A DNA stretch of 64,000 nucleotides from an uncultured Crocinitomix sp. GTDB lineage: Bacteria; Bacteroidota; Bacteroidia; Flavobacteriales_D; Crocinitomicaceae. The notes beneath the pieces are model-generated. The model saw only the letters and a list, made by a program, of their open reading frames with translations, did no database searches and had not been told where the DNA came from. Below are positions 17,143 through 25,525 of the stretch, piece by piece. A program made the position numbers and the translations under genes. Each line of letters begins with the position of its first letter. The first letter of the stretch is position 1. Location of the stretch: contig CAKZON010000069.1 in assembly GCA_937136425.1 (NCBI GenBank), forward strand, positions 124,001-188,000. Reading direction: 5' to 3'.

Positions 17143-18524
17143 GGTCGCAGGAAAACAAAATATTTGCCAATATTGACTGGGCACTTTTGGGTATTTATCT
17201 GGTGCTGGTTTTATTAGGCATCAGTAATATATACTCCTCTGTTTATAATCCTGAAAAACCAGGTTTGTTTGACTTGAGCACAGAACATGGTAAACAAATT
17301 ATGTGGTTAGGAGTAGCCCTGTTTTTAGGTATAATTGTTTTCTTTTTAGAGTCTAATTTTATTCGAAAATACGCCTATTGGTTTTATGGTTTTACCATGT
17401 TATTATTGATTGGCGTACTCTTTACAACTCCCATTCATGGAGCAAAATCTTGGTTTGGTTTTGGTGGTGTAGGTATTCAACCCTCTGAATTTGCTAAGGT
17501 TGGTGTAGCCCTAGCATTAGCTCGTTTTATTGATCAAAATAGCAGCTCTAAAGAGCGGACAAAAATGGGTAAAAATGCTGGAATTGCATCCCTTTGGGGA
17601 ATCATTCCTTTCATTTCTAAAAACAAATCAACTGCTCTTATTTTAGGAATTCCGTGTGCACTTGTTTTATTACAACCTGATGCAGGAACATTTATCGTTT
17701 TTACTTCCTTTTTATTGGTGCTTTATCGAGAGGGATATGCGGGAAATATTTTACTCTTTTTAGTTATTGCTGTAATTATTGCTGTTGTAACCTTATTGGT
17801 AGCAGACTCTAACTTTATGTTACCCTTTACCAAAATGCAGCTTTCTGGTAAAACAGGTATTATCATTACACTCATAGTTCTTACAGGAGCCTTTGCTTTT
17901 GCTGTACGTTCATTTGTAATGCGTCGAAATCGCAAAGGAATCTATCGCTCATTATTTGGCAGTTTTATCGTTGCTGTTTTGTTTGTAAACTTTGTAGAGT
18001 TAGGCTATACCAATATATTACAGTCACATCAAAAAGAGCGAATTGATTTGCTATTGGGTAAGATTGATGATCCTGACGGAAAAGGATACAATATTAATCG
18101 TGCAAAGGCAGCTATTGGTTCAGGCGGATTCATTGGTAAAGGCTATAAATCAGCAACATTAGCCAACGCCAGTCAACGCCACGTGCCTATGCAAAGTACT
18201 GATTTTATTTTCTGCACTTGGTCAGAAGAGCGTGGGTTTTTAGGCTCTTTTTTATTGGTTGGGCTTTACACCTTTTTACTATTAAAAATGGTAGTAATTG
18301 CAGAACGGCAACGTTCCGTCTTTACCCGAGTTTATGCCTATTGTGTCGCCAGTATTTTCTTTTATCATTTTATGATTAATGTGGGCATGGCCATTGGCTT
18401 AGCCCCTGTAATTGGAATTCCGCTTCCATTTTTTAGTTACGGCGGTTCTTCTATGATGTCATTCTCCGTTTTGATTTTTATTTTGCTTAAATTGGACTCT
18501 GAACGTAAAATTGTTTTGCAATAG
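17139..18524 (+). CDS. rodA: SEDS-family peptidoglycan polymerase RodA
   Basis: A 461-residue polytopic membrane protein with about ten helices carries SEDS motifs: IQPSEFAKVGVALALA near residue 112, LLQPDAGTFIVF, the RAKAAIGSGGFIGKGY loop, TDFIFCTWSEERGFLG and the C-terminal GIPLPFFSYGGSSM. RodA polymerises lipid II glycan strands for cell elongation with PBP2. It is somewhat longer than the E. coli enzyme because of the loop around residues 140-160 and an extra segment between helices near 215-285. That is common in Bacteroidota. It is the last gene of the overlapping mre-mrd set. Confidence 0.96.
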   Translation: MRSQENKIFANIDWALLGIYLVLVLLGISNIYSSVYNPEKPGLFDLSTEHGKQIMWLGVALFLGIIVFFLESNFIRKYAYWFYGFTMLLLIGVLFTTPIHGAKSWFGFGGVGIQPSEFAKVGVALALARFIDQNSSSKERTKMGKNAGIASLWGIIPFISKNKSTALILGIPCALVLLQPDAGTFIVFTSFLLVLYREGYAGNILLFLVIAVIIAVVTLLVADSNFMLPFTKMQLSGKTGIIITLIVLTGAFAFAVRSFVMRRNRKGIYRSLFGSFIVAVLFVNFVELGYTNILQSHQKERIDLLLGKIDDPDGKGYNINRAKAAIGSGGFIGKGYKSATLANASQRHVPMQSTDFIFCTWSEERGFLGSFLLVGLYTFLLLKMVVIAERQRSVFTRVYAYCVASIFFYHFMINVGMAIGLAPVIGIPLPFFSYGGSSMMSFSVLIFILLKLDSERKIVLQ

Positions 18525-18526
18525 TT

Positions 18527-19291
18527 ATGCTAAAAACCTTCTCACCTGGAATGCAGGTTATCATGTTTATTCTGCTGGTTTTTTTCAGTGTTACGTTGGG
18601 AGACCTTATCTTCCGTCTTGTGTTGGGCATTGTTATAGATGCTGACACGTTTACAAGTGTCAACCTTGATGATGCACGAATAACAATTGCTTACATGTTA
18701 TTTAGCCAAGTTTTTTCATTTCTTGTAGCTTTTATGTTCTATTTACGCATAAGTGGCGAATGGTTTTCTGACATGGTAAATATGCAAGCCATTAAGCTAA
18801 AACCATTACTAATAACCCTAGGAATTTTATTAGCATGCTTTATCGCTTTACCCTTATTTGAGCTCATTAATGAACCTTTACGCCAAATATTACCTCCCGG
18901 CATTGTAGAAAGAGAAATTCTCATGAATGAGCGTAATACAGAGCTGTTTGTTCAATCAGACCCAATACAATTTATCTTTTCTTTAATTGTTGTTGCTTTG
19001 CTCCCTGCCATTTTTGAAGAGCTTGTTTTTAGAGGCTTTTTAATTAAAAAAATGTTGCAGTCTGGCATGTCAGATATGGGCGCCATTTTAATGAGCGGAG
19101 CTATTTTTGCACTTACACATATGCAACCACTAAAGTTCTTATCAATGTTTGTTTTGGGAGCTGCCTTAGGTTTTGTTTATGTCCGCTTCAAAAATTTAAA
19201 ATATTCAATGATCATGCATTTTCTTTTCAACGGTACTCAATTAACTATGGCTTTTTTGGCCGGATCAGGGTTACCAAGTATAGATCTTTAA
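18527..19291 (+). CDS. CPBP-family intramembrane metalloprotease
   Basis: A 254-residue membrane protein has about seven hydrophobic helices. The three CPBP (Rce1/Abi) motifs are present: FEELVFRG near residue 164 (EExxxR), FALTHMQPLKF (FxxxH), and HFLFNGTQL (HxxxN). These residues bind the catalytic zinc in the family. Bacterial members are mostly of unknown substrate; some process peptides or provide immunity to bacteriocins. It starts 3 bases after the rodA stop and is probably cotranscribed with the wall-elongation genes, but a direct wall role is only inference. Confidence 0.92.
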   Translation: MLKTFSPGMQVIMFILLVFFSVTLGDLIFRLVLGIVIDADTFTSVNLDDARITIAYMLFSQVFSFLVAFMFYLRISGEWFSDMVNMQAIKLKPLLITLGILLACFIALPLFELINEPLRQILPPGIVEREILMNERNTELFVQSDPIQFIFSLIVVALLPAIFEELVFRGFLIKKMLQSGMSDMGAILMSGAIFALTHMQPLKFLSMFVLGAALGFVYVRFKNLKYSMIMHFLFNGTQLTMAFLAGSGLPSIDL

Positions 19292-19301
19292 ATCATTGCA
19301 T

Positions 19302-20039
19302 ATGCGTAGCTTTCTATCCATTCTTCTTTTATCGCTATTCGTTTCCTGTTCAAGTTCTGTAGAAGAAGACAAAAGCGTTACTAGCACTAATAAAACTACC
19401 TTAGCATTAGACACAGCAAATTATAACGTAGGCTTTTTAATTATGGATGGTGTGTTTAATTCAGAGTTAACAGCACCTTATGATATTTTTCATCACACCA
19501 TTTTTAGAGATGATATAAAACCAATGAACGTTTTTACAGTTGCCAATAGCAAAGAGCCTGTTACTAGTTTTGAAGGGCTTAAGATATTACCAGACTTTGA
19601 CTATTTAACAGATGATTTACCAAAGATTGACATACTTGTAGTACCAAGTGCCGAGCATCATTTGGACAGCGATTTAGAAGACACGGCAATGCTGGATTTT
19701 GTAAAAACCACCGCCCAAAATGCAATGTATGTTACCTCGCATTGTGACGGCGCATTTGTTTTAGCCAAAGCAGGATTATTAGATAACACCGTTTGCACCA
19801 CTTTTCCAGGAGATGTGCAGGCCATGCGTGACATGTTTCCACATCTTGATGTAAGAGATAGTGTGTTATTTGTTCATGACGGAAAATTCATAACCTCAGC
19901 TGGAGGTGCTAAAAGCTTTGAGGCTGCACTTTACTTATGTGAAATAATGTACGGCAAACAAAATGCAGATGACATTGCTGAAGGAATGGTGATTGATTGG
20001 GATTTGAATAGCGTGCCGTATACCAAAATTCGGCGTTAG
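19302..20039 (+). CDS. DJ-1/PfpI-family lipoprotein (GlxA/isonitrile hydratase-like domain)
   Basis: The start is set at the ATG at 19302, giving the lipoprotein signal MRSFLSILLLSLFVSC. The domain from about residue 40 shows VGFLIMDGVFNSELTAPYD, LPDFDYLTDDLPKIDILVVP and VTSHCDGAFVLAKAGLLD with nucleophile-position Cys148, then TTFPGDVQAM and a closing FITSAGGAKSFEAALYL. This is the DJ-1/PfpI fold in its GlxA-like form, here without a DNA-binding domain and attached to a lipid anchor. The substrate is unknown. It follows the CPBP gene by 10 bases, so it likely belongs to the same transcript. Confidence 0.88.
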   Translation: MRSFLSILLLSLFVSCSSSVEEDKSVTSTNKTTLALDTANYNVGFLIMDGVFNSELTAPYDIFHHTIFRDDIKPMNVFTVANSKEPVTSFEGLKILPDFDYLTDDLPKIDILVVPSAEHHLDSDLEDTAMLDFVKTTAQNAMYVTSHCDGAFVLAKAGLLDNTVCTTFPGDVQAMRDMFPHLDVRDSVLFVHDGKFITSAGGAKSFEAALYLCEIMYGKQNADDIAEGMVIDWDLNSVPYTKIRR

Positions 20040-20055
20040 TTAAAATTCTATTAAA

Positions 20056-21024
20056 CTAATGTCTGTTGTCGCACCTTATGCGAATTGGAAGTGCTTCTTC
20101 ATCTACAAAATAAATCCGCTTGCATCCAAACCAAGGTTCAACAAAATTGTAAATAATTGAGGGCTTGTTTTTAAACAATTTTCCGGCCCACTGATATTGG
20201 TATGCACTTTTGTCTTCACTAAAACTTGTTGCCAACAGTGGCAAATCATGATCGCCTTCCACTAAAAAAAGTTTATTGTAAACCAATTGGTTGGTTAATG
20301 AATCCACAACAATTAAATGTCTAATTTCTGCGTCGTTTTTATCCTTATAATTCATTACATAATAAGTCGAGCCATCCATATTACATTTAAATATTTCTTG
20401 TGGCTCAAATGAATCCAAATCATTGGGTAAATTCTTCATTTCATGGAATGATAAAAATTTTTCAGTCGCCATTTTCTTCCATATGATAGGTTTCAATTGT
20501 CCTGTTTGAAAAGGACAGTTCTCACCAATTGCAATAAAATTATTTCCATAATCAAACACCTCTTTCATTGATAATTGATGATCATTTATTTTTAATCCTA
20601 TGAAATAGTCATAATCAGGAACCGGTAATTGCGGTTCATAAGGTGTGAGGTGTGCAACAAGCACTAAATCACTTATTTTTAGTGTATAAATTGTGTCCTT
20701 AATCAGATGATACAAAAAGAGTTTGTCTGATTCTTGAATATTTAATCGAGACAAAAATTGTTTCCGTTTAACTGGATCCAATTCATGTAAATTATCAGCA
20801 ACAATATCTAAATCAAGATTTCCTAAATGCTTATTTGCAATTGCAAGCGAATCAGGGTGCTCACTAAAAGGAAAGCCATCTGTCAAAGAAACAAATCCAA
20901 ATTCATCCTCATTGTTTGAAGAATAACTTGTTAATCGATAGATATTCAAATTTTGCGAATAACTAACCAACGATTGCGTAATAAATAGCAGCAATATAGA
21001 AGTATACAGTCCTTTTTTTATCAT
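20056..21024 (-). CDS. Secreted protein of unknown function
   Basis: A 322-residue protein has a signal peptide (MIKKGLYTSILLLFITQSLVSYSQ). The rest is soluble, mixed alpha/beta, with WKKMATEKFLSF, QYQWAGKLFKNKPSIIYNFVEPW and a C-terminal Cys pair (GCKRIYF ... RIRCDNRH). No T9SS domain or lipobox is seen, so it is probably periplasmic. The gene is convergent with the DJ-1 lipoprotein gene, and divergent from the ferritin-like operon. I do not recognise a family or catalytic motif. Confidence 0.75.
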   Translation of the reverse strand: MIKKGLYTSILLLFITQSLVSYSQNLNIYRLTSYSSNNEDEFGFVSLTDGFPFSEHPDSLAIANKHLGNLDLDIVADNLHELDPVKRKQFLSRLNIQESDKLFLYHLIKDTIYTLKISDLVLVAHLTPYEPQLPVPDYDYFIGLKINDHQLSMKEVFDYGNNFIAIGENCPFQTGQLKPIIWKKMATEKFLSFHEMKNLPNDLDSFEPQEIFKCNMDGSTYYVMNYKDKNDAEIRHLIVVDSLTNQLVYNKLFLVEGDHDLPLLATSFSEDKSAYQYQWAGKLFKNKPSIIYNFVEPWFGCKRIYFVDEEALPIRIRCDNRH

Positions 21025-21204
21025 AAAATAGAAACACTAAATTAAGCATAGCTATCCAATACATATCTACATAAACCCATTAAATAAACACTGCATTATT
21101 AAGGTCACCAAAGAAACTATTATTCGATTCAAGACTGATATTAAATGAATTAACACCTATTCAAAACAGGTAATTATACCTAGAGCATTCCCTTTTACTT
21201 TTCT

Positions 21205-21212
21205 TACATTTG
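21205..21212 (+). promoter_or_regulatory. -7 promoter element (TACATTTG) of the MNIO operon
   Basis: This is an exact TAnnTTTG match 34 bases before the start of the ferritin-like gene, in the 220-base divergent spacer. No clear -33 TTTG is found at 19-21 bases upstream. It suggests housekeeping-sigma transcription of the four-gene operon. Confidence 0.5.
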
Positions 21213-21246
21213 AGATTTACCCAAATTTATTTAAAACCTAACTTTT

Positions 21247-22737
21247 ATGGACGGAACCCTTTTCCAGTTGATCGACGACGTTACGCCGAAAAACTTAAAA
21301 CAGGCCATGCAGCAAGCAATTGAAATTGAAATTGCAACCATCCCTGTTTACCTTTACACCTATTATTCTATTAATAGGACACCCAATCAAGATGATTTGG
21401 CAACGCAAATTTTAAAGGACTTTAAATTAACGCAAAGCAGTGTTGAAGATCCAATTCCTGATAATATATTAACCGAAATGGCTAATGAATTGGCTTTAGA
21501 AATTGTTGTGTTTGCCAATAAGGCGGGTGCACTAATTTTAAGTGTAGCCGTGGAAGAAATGTTACATATGTCACTTTCATCCAACATTAAAAATGCGCTT
21601 GGTAAATATGGAGGATTGCCAGATTTAGTTGGAAAAACACCAAAAGTTTGGCCAGCTTATTTACCAGGTCATGTTCCTGCTTTCCCTATTAACAGAGCCA
21701 AATTAACACTGGATCAATTACATGCGTTTTTGCTTATTGAAACTCCGCTTCCATTTAACAATAATATGGCAGAAAAAGGAGATGTAATTGAATATCAAAC
21801 CATTGGTCAGTATTACGGAAAAATAATTGATTGCATTCAAAACGATTTATCTGACAGTGATTTTAATCCAGATGCTCCACAATTGATTTCGGGCAGAGGT
21901 TATTATGCTCAAAATAACATTGACACAGTTTATTATAATAAAAAACACGAGGCACAATTCACCAATGCTAATGACAGTGGAGGATTAATACATGTTGTAA
22001 ACCGTGCATCTGCAGTTGCTGCAATGAATGAAATTGTTGAGCAAGGTGAAGGAGCCACGCATAAAACACCAGCAGGGAAAAAAATAACAGGTAATCATTT
22101 AACGCCTGATGGGCAAGTTGTTTGTCCAATTGCGCCTCTTGGCAAAAAAGGAACGAATACTAATGACTATGACGATAAAGACAAGAAAGAACTTTCGCAC
22201 TTTGACAAGTTCTTAGAGGTTTATTGCGGTATTTATAAAATTAATCATGGTTTAAATGAACAATTAGGAACGAAGGATTTTGATTTTACAAAGTATTTTG
22301 TGAAAGACTTACCCACTAACCCTATGACGACAGATTATCCTGAGGATATTCAAAAATTATCAACCTTAACGAACTCCATTTATACCTACATTTTTGTAAT
22401 GGCTGAAGCTTGTTATAAAACTGGCGGCCACAAACAGTATGAAATTTTCATGTTTGGAATTCATAAATCAATGATTTGGATTTTGAACTCACTTTGCGAA
22501 TCAATGTCTGGTATGAGCTACAGAGATGCTAATGGGATGTTGCAAACTGTGTCTGCCACGTTAGAGGATTATGATTTTGCTTTGAGCAGTAGTCCAAAAT
22601 CTCAAATTATAGAATTAGCAGCAATTGCAAAAGCAGCTAACCCAAGTTTATCGGAAGGAGTAATTGCAAATATTAACGATTTACCAGATGTGCCAATTGA
22701 AAGCTATTTAGTGAAGGACAATACAGGTATTTTATAA
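21247..22737 (+). CDS. VioB-like ferritin-like domain protein
   Basis: A 496-residue protein has an N-terminal ferritin-like domain of the kind found in VioB/RebD iminophenyl-pyruvate dimer synthases: QAIEIEIATIPVYLYTYYSI near residue 20 and AVEEMLHMSLSSNIKNALGG near residue 100. The Glu and ExxH residues are candidate di-iron ligands. A later helix pair (YIFVMAEACYKT, MFGIHKSMIWIL) supplies more Glu and His. It lacks the large haem domain of true VioB, so indole chemistry is unlikely. It is the first gene of an operon with a Cys-rich protein 17 bases on, a DUF692 oxidase and its partner. That context suggests iron-dependent oxidation or oxygen handling for peptide modification. Confidence 0.85.
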   Translation: MDGTLFQLIDDVTPKNLKQAMQQAIEIEIATIPVYLYTYYSINRTPNQDDLATQILKDFKLTQSSVEDPIPDNILTEMANELALEIVVFANKAGALILSVAVEEMLHMSLSSNIKNALGKYGGLPDLVGKTPKVWPAYLPGHVPAFPINRAKLTLDQLHAFLLIETPLPFNNNMAEKGDVIEYQTIGQYYGKIIDCIQNDLSDSDFNPDAPQLISGRGYYAQNNIDTVYYNKKHEAQFTNANDSGGLIHVVNRASAVAAMNEIVEQGEGATHKTPAGKKITGNHLTPDGQVVCPIAPLGKKGTNTNDYDDKDKKELSHFDKFLEVYCGIYKINHGLNEQLGTKDFDFTKYFVKDLPTNPMTTDYPEDIQKLSTLTNSIYTYIFVMAEACYKTGGHKQYEIFMFGIHKSMIWILNSLCESMSGMSYRDANGMLQTVSATLEDYDFALSSSPKSQIIELAAIAKAANPSLSEGVIANINDLPDVPIESYLVKDNTGIL

Positions 22738-22754
22738 TTATAAAAGATTAAAAC

Positions 22755-23531
22755 ATGGAAAATTTTAAATATAATGTTGCAAACGGCTGCGGTGGTGGCG
22801 GTGCATCAAATGGTTGTGGAGGAAGTGGAAAATCAAACGGTTGCGGTTCAAGCGGAAAAAAGGACATTGCTGTTCCTTTAGAGTTGCACACTTGTATGGG
22901 ACTAAATGCCTGCAAAGGACATGATAGATATGGAACAAATGACTGTGCGGGGTCTGGAATGTGTGCAACAGTTCAGCATGTATGCCATACTTTAAATAAC
23001 TGCAAAGCTCAAGGAGGTTGCGGACTTTATGGCGACACTGAAGAACAATGCAAACCAGGTGCAAATGATTGCGCATGGCAAGGAAGCTGTGGTTCTCCGA
23101 TTCCTGCAGAGCGTTTTATTACCCAAGGTGAAAACCAAGGAAGAAGTGTATGGCAATTGGCTCGAAAATTATTTGAGGATCGCATGGATAAAGCTAAAAG
23201 AACGATTAAACCTGCGCCATTTAAATACGGCCCACCAGTAACTTGGTTAGAGGCAAATGGCAGAGGAAGTTCTTGCGGGCATAGTGGAAATAAATATTGC
23301 AGTTTTGGACAAAATAATGCAGCAGCAAGTGCTGAAGCATTTTGTATTGAATCAGCCAAAGAAATGGAAGATACTTTAGAAAACTGTGGTTGTATTGAAC
23401 TAGAAGTTGAAAAAGTAACTCCTAAAAAAGCGGTTGCTGCAGTAAAAAAAGCTCCGGTTAAAAGAACCGCAACAAAAACAACTGTGAAAGGCAAAAAAAA
23501 GACAACACCTAGAACAAAACGCAAAGGTTAA
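22755..23531 (+). CDS. Cysteine-rich protein, candidate MNIO-modified substrate (BufA2-like)
   Basis: This 258-residue protein has 18 Cys and no signal peptide. The N-terminus carries three NGCG repeats (Cys12, 21, 30) in a Gly/Ser linker. Residues 45-113 hold regularly spaced Cys in C-x5-C units (47/53, 64/70, 77/83/89, 106/112) with CMGLNACKG, NDCAGSGMCAT and NNCKAQGGCG. These recall bufferin-type (BufA2) precursors. A helical part (about 117-150) and five further Cys follow (174-213). The last 45 residues are a histone-H1-like Lys/Ala/Thr/Pro tail. The DUF692 enzyme and DUF2063 partner follow directly, so modification of these cysteines is likely. It is much longer than known bufferin precursors. 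Confidence 0.85.
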   Translation: MENFKYNVANGCGGGGASNGCGGSGKSNGCGSSGKKDIAVPLELHTCMGLNACKGHDRYGTNDCAGSGMCATVQHVCHTLNNCKAQGGCGLYGDTEEQCKPGANDCAWQGSCGSPIPAERFITQGENQGRSVWQLARKLFEDRMDKAKRTIKPAPFKYGPPVTWLEANGRGSSCGHSGNKYCSFGQNNAAASAEAFCIESAKEMEDTLENCGCIELEVEKVTPKKAVAAVKKAPVKRTATKTTVKGKKKTTPRTKRKG

Positions 23532-23562
23532 TTGACTACCTTTTAAGGATAAATAAACACGA

Positions 23563-24489
23563 ATGACAATTGATAAATTGCCTAATTTAGGGCTTGGGCT
23601 AGGATTAAGAGGCGAACATTTTAACCACATTCTAGAACACAAGCCTGCCGTAGATTGGTTCGAAATTATTTCGGAAAATTTTATGGATTCTGGTGGACGT
23701 CCACGTCATGTATTAGATCAAATTAGAGAACATTATCCTGTGGTAATGCACGGCGTTTCTATGTCAATTGGTAGTACAGATCCGCTTGATTTTGACTATT
23801 TAAAAAAGTTAAAACAATTGAGCACAGAAATTAATCCTGTTTGGATTAGTGATCACCTGTGCTGGACAGGCGTTTTAAGCATTAATTCACACGATTTATT
23901 ACCTGTGCCGCTAAATGAAGGAACCTTAGAGCATATTGTTAATCGCATTCAGGTTGTGCAAGACTTTTTAGAGCGGCCATTAATTATTGAAAACCCAAGC
24001 ACCTACCTCGCCTTTCAGCATTCAGACATACCTGAGTGGGAATTTTTGAACGGCTTGGTAGCTGCGACAGGTTGCGGTTTATTATTAGATGTAAACAATG
24101 TTTATGTCTCGGCTTTTAACAATGAATTTGATCCTATAGAATATATTGAAAACATCAATCATCAACATATAGTTCAAATGCATTTGGCAGGCCATCAGCA
24201 TTGCGGAGATCACATTATTGACACGCATGATAGCCCAGTAGTAGATCCTGTTTGGGAACTTTTTCGGCTGGCTTGGCAAAAAACTGGTGGCACCTCAACT
24301 CTATTAGAATGGGATGGCAATATTCCAGATTTTGACACTTGCCATGCTGAGCTATTAAAAGCCAAACAATATATGAACGGGCTGGTTGGCGATATCGATT
24401 TAGCAACACCAACGGATGAACGCGACTTGGCAGTTTCTAATCCTATAGACTTTATGGTCACCAAAGTTGCAAATAGTTTTGTTAAATAA
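23563..24489 (+). CDS. DUF692 multinuclear non-haem iron-dependent oxidative enzyme (MNIO)
   Basis: The 308-residue TIM-barrel-type protein shows the full MNIO motif series: [51 protein letters not shown] near residue 96, [53 protein letters not shown] and LLEWDGNIP. The His, Glu, Asp and Asn residues in these motifs bind two or three iron ions. Family members oxidise Cys in ribosomal peptides (methanobactin oxazolone/thioamide, bufferin thiooxazole, C-terminal amide or excision chemistry). It sits between the Cys-rich protein and the DUF2063 partner, which fixes its likely job. Confidence 0.94.
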   Translation: MTIDKLPNLGLGLGLRGEHFNHILEHKPAVDWFEIISENFMDSGGRPRHVLDQIREHYPVVMHGVSMSIGSTDPLDFDYLKKLKQLSTEINPVWISDHLCWTGVLSINSHDLLPVPLNEGTLEHIVNRIQVVQDFLERPLIIENPSTYLAFQHSDIPEWEFLNGLVAATGCGLLLDVNNVYVSAFNNEFDPIEYIENINHQHIVQMHLAGHQHCGDHIIDTHDSPVVDPVWELFRLAWQKTGGTSTLLEWDGNIPDFDTCHAELLKAKQYMNGLVGDIDLATPTDERDLAVSNPIDFMVTKVANSFVK

Positions 24490-24495
24490 TTAAAG

Positions 24496-25323
24496 ATGTA
24501 TTTAGACCAAAGCTCCAAACTGAAAACAGCATCTGCCCAACTCAATGAAATTCAAAGTTGGATGCAAACACAACTCTTGCACCCTAGTGAATTAACCAAA
24601 GAGGAAACAGAAACTTACATTAAACCATCTAGCAAATTAACCGCACGCCAGCATTTGGCCATTTATCAACGCAGTTACATTGCCCGTTTACGTGCATGCA
24701 TGCAAGCTCAATACACTGGACTTTCTTACGCCTTAGGTCCGCAAATTTTTGATCAATTCACTGATTTTTATTTGAATAATCACCCTTCCAAAAGTTATAC
24801 CTTAGGAGATTTAGGAGACCAATACGCCCATTTTTTGGCAGAAACCCGACCAGATAAAGATGAAACAGTAAAAGAAACCTGGCCAGATTTTATGATCGAA
24901 TTAGCGGAGTTTGAATATTTAATTAACGACGCTTTTGATCAAAAATCAAATGAAGACATTGAATTGGTTAAGACAGAAAACACAGATCAGGAATTTAAAT
25001 TACTTCCGATTTTTCATATTCTCACTTATCAGTTTCCAATCAGTGTTTTTTATAAGGCTGTCATTAATGACCACCAACCTGAGTTGCCGCAAATGCAAAC
25101 GAGTTATACCATTTTGCTCCGGAAAAATTATCAATTAGGGTTGTTCGAAATCAATGAGGGGCAATATCATTTTTTAAAGCATTTTGAATCTAATAATTCA
25201 GTTCGTGCGGCTAAAAGTTATATGGTTAATCATTTTGGAATTCCTGCAAAAAAAATGGATTTATTTTGGAAAGAATGGCGCCAAGCATGGATTGAACAAG
25301 GCTTTTTTCAGGTTAATTTATAA
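24496..25323 (+). CDS. DUF2063-family MNIO partner protein (BufC/MbnC-like)
   Basis: A 275-residue protein begins 6 bases after the MNIO gene. The N-terminal half matches the DUF2063 pattern: IQSWMQTQLLHP, ARQHLAIYQRSYIARLRACMQ, YTGLSYALGPQIFDQF, DFYLNNHPSKSYTLGDLGDQ and WPDFMIELAEFEYLINDAF. In known MNIO systems this type of partner (MbnC, BufC) delivers the precursor peptide to the oxidase. The C-terminal half is a winged-helix-like region ending in FWKEWRQAWIEQGFF. It closes the operon; a terminator-like hairpin lies just beyond. Confidence 0.9.
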   Translation: MYLDQSSKLKTASAQLNEIQSWMQTQLLHPSELTKEETETYIKPSSKLTARQHLAIYQRSYIARLRACMQAQYTGLSYALGPQIFDQFTDFYLNNHPSKSYTLGDLGDQYAHFLAETRPDKDETVKETWPDFMIELAEFEYLINDAFDQKSNEDIELVKTENTDQEFKLLPIFHILTYQFPISVFYKAVINDHQPELPQMQTSYTILLRKNYQLGLFEINEGQYHFLKHFESNNSVRAAKSYMVNHFGIPAKKMDLFWKEWRQAWIEQGFFQVNL

Positions 25324-25330
25324 AGCAAAA

Positions 25331-25370
25331 GAGGGAAATACTCTTTCAAATAAATCCCTCCTCAGTTTTT
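25331..25370. terminator. Bidirectional terminator-like hairpin between MNIO operon and Cys-peptide gene
   Basis: GAGGGA (25331-25336) and TCCCTC (25355-25360) pair around an 18-base loop. On the plus strand a T-run follows after 5 bases. On the minus strand TTTTGCTTTA follows the stem directly. It serves both converging transcripts. The stem is short, so efficiency is uncertain. Confidence 0.5.
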
Positions 25371-25453
25371 TAACAACAGCTATTGGTTGTTTCACAAGTA
25401 CACGTGCAATTATTATTTTCATCACAGGTGCATGTACAATTACAATTTTTCAT
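25370..25453 (-). CDS. 27-residue peptide with nine cysteines (CTCTC repeats)
   Basis: The minus strand encodes a complete short frame, ATG at 25453 to TAA at 25370-25372. The peptide starts MKNCNCTCTCDE and continues NNNCTCTCETTNSCC. Nine of 27 residues are Cys (positions 4, 6, 8, 10, 16, 18, 20, 26, 27), arranged as two near-identical NCTCTC blocks joined by an acidic/Asn linker. No signal peptide is present. It starts 73 bases after the SigZ-type sigma gene stop, with a promoter-like box in that spacer that matches the one before the sigma gene. A hairpin follows its stop. It could be a metal-binding (metallothionein-like) peptide or a small substrate of the adjacent MNIO enzyme. Its shortness leaves some doubt. 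Confidence 0.7.
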   Translation of the reverse strand: MKNCNCTCTCDENNNCTCTCETTNSCC

Positions 25454-25493
25454 TTTTTAAATATTAAGTGATACATTTATTTGTCACTCTTAC

Positions 25494-25521
25494 AGACGGG
25501 AACTTTTAAAAAAGACGCAAA
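25494..25521 (-). promoter_or_regulatory. ECF-type promoter box before the Cys-peptide gene
   Basis: Read on the minus strand: TTTGCGTC, a 15-base spacer, then CGTCTG. The same layout with the same 15-base spacer (GCGTC to CGTTT) precedes the sigma gene. The ATG lies 40 bases downstream. The shared box suggests recognition by the adjacent SigZ-type factor. Confidence 0.6.
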
Positions 25522-25525
25522 TTAT

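Noticed and set aside
21247-22737. Assignment of the ferritin-like protein to violacein or indolocarbazole biosynthesis
   Set aside because: No VioA, VioC, VioD, VioE or RebO-like genes are nearby and the large VioB haem domain is absent; only the ferritin-like part resembles VioB.
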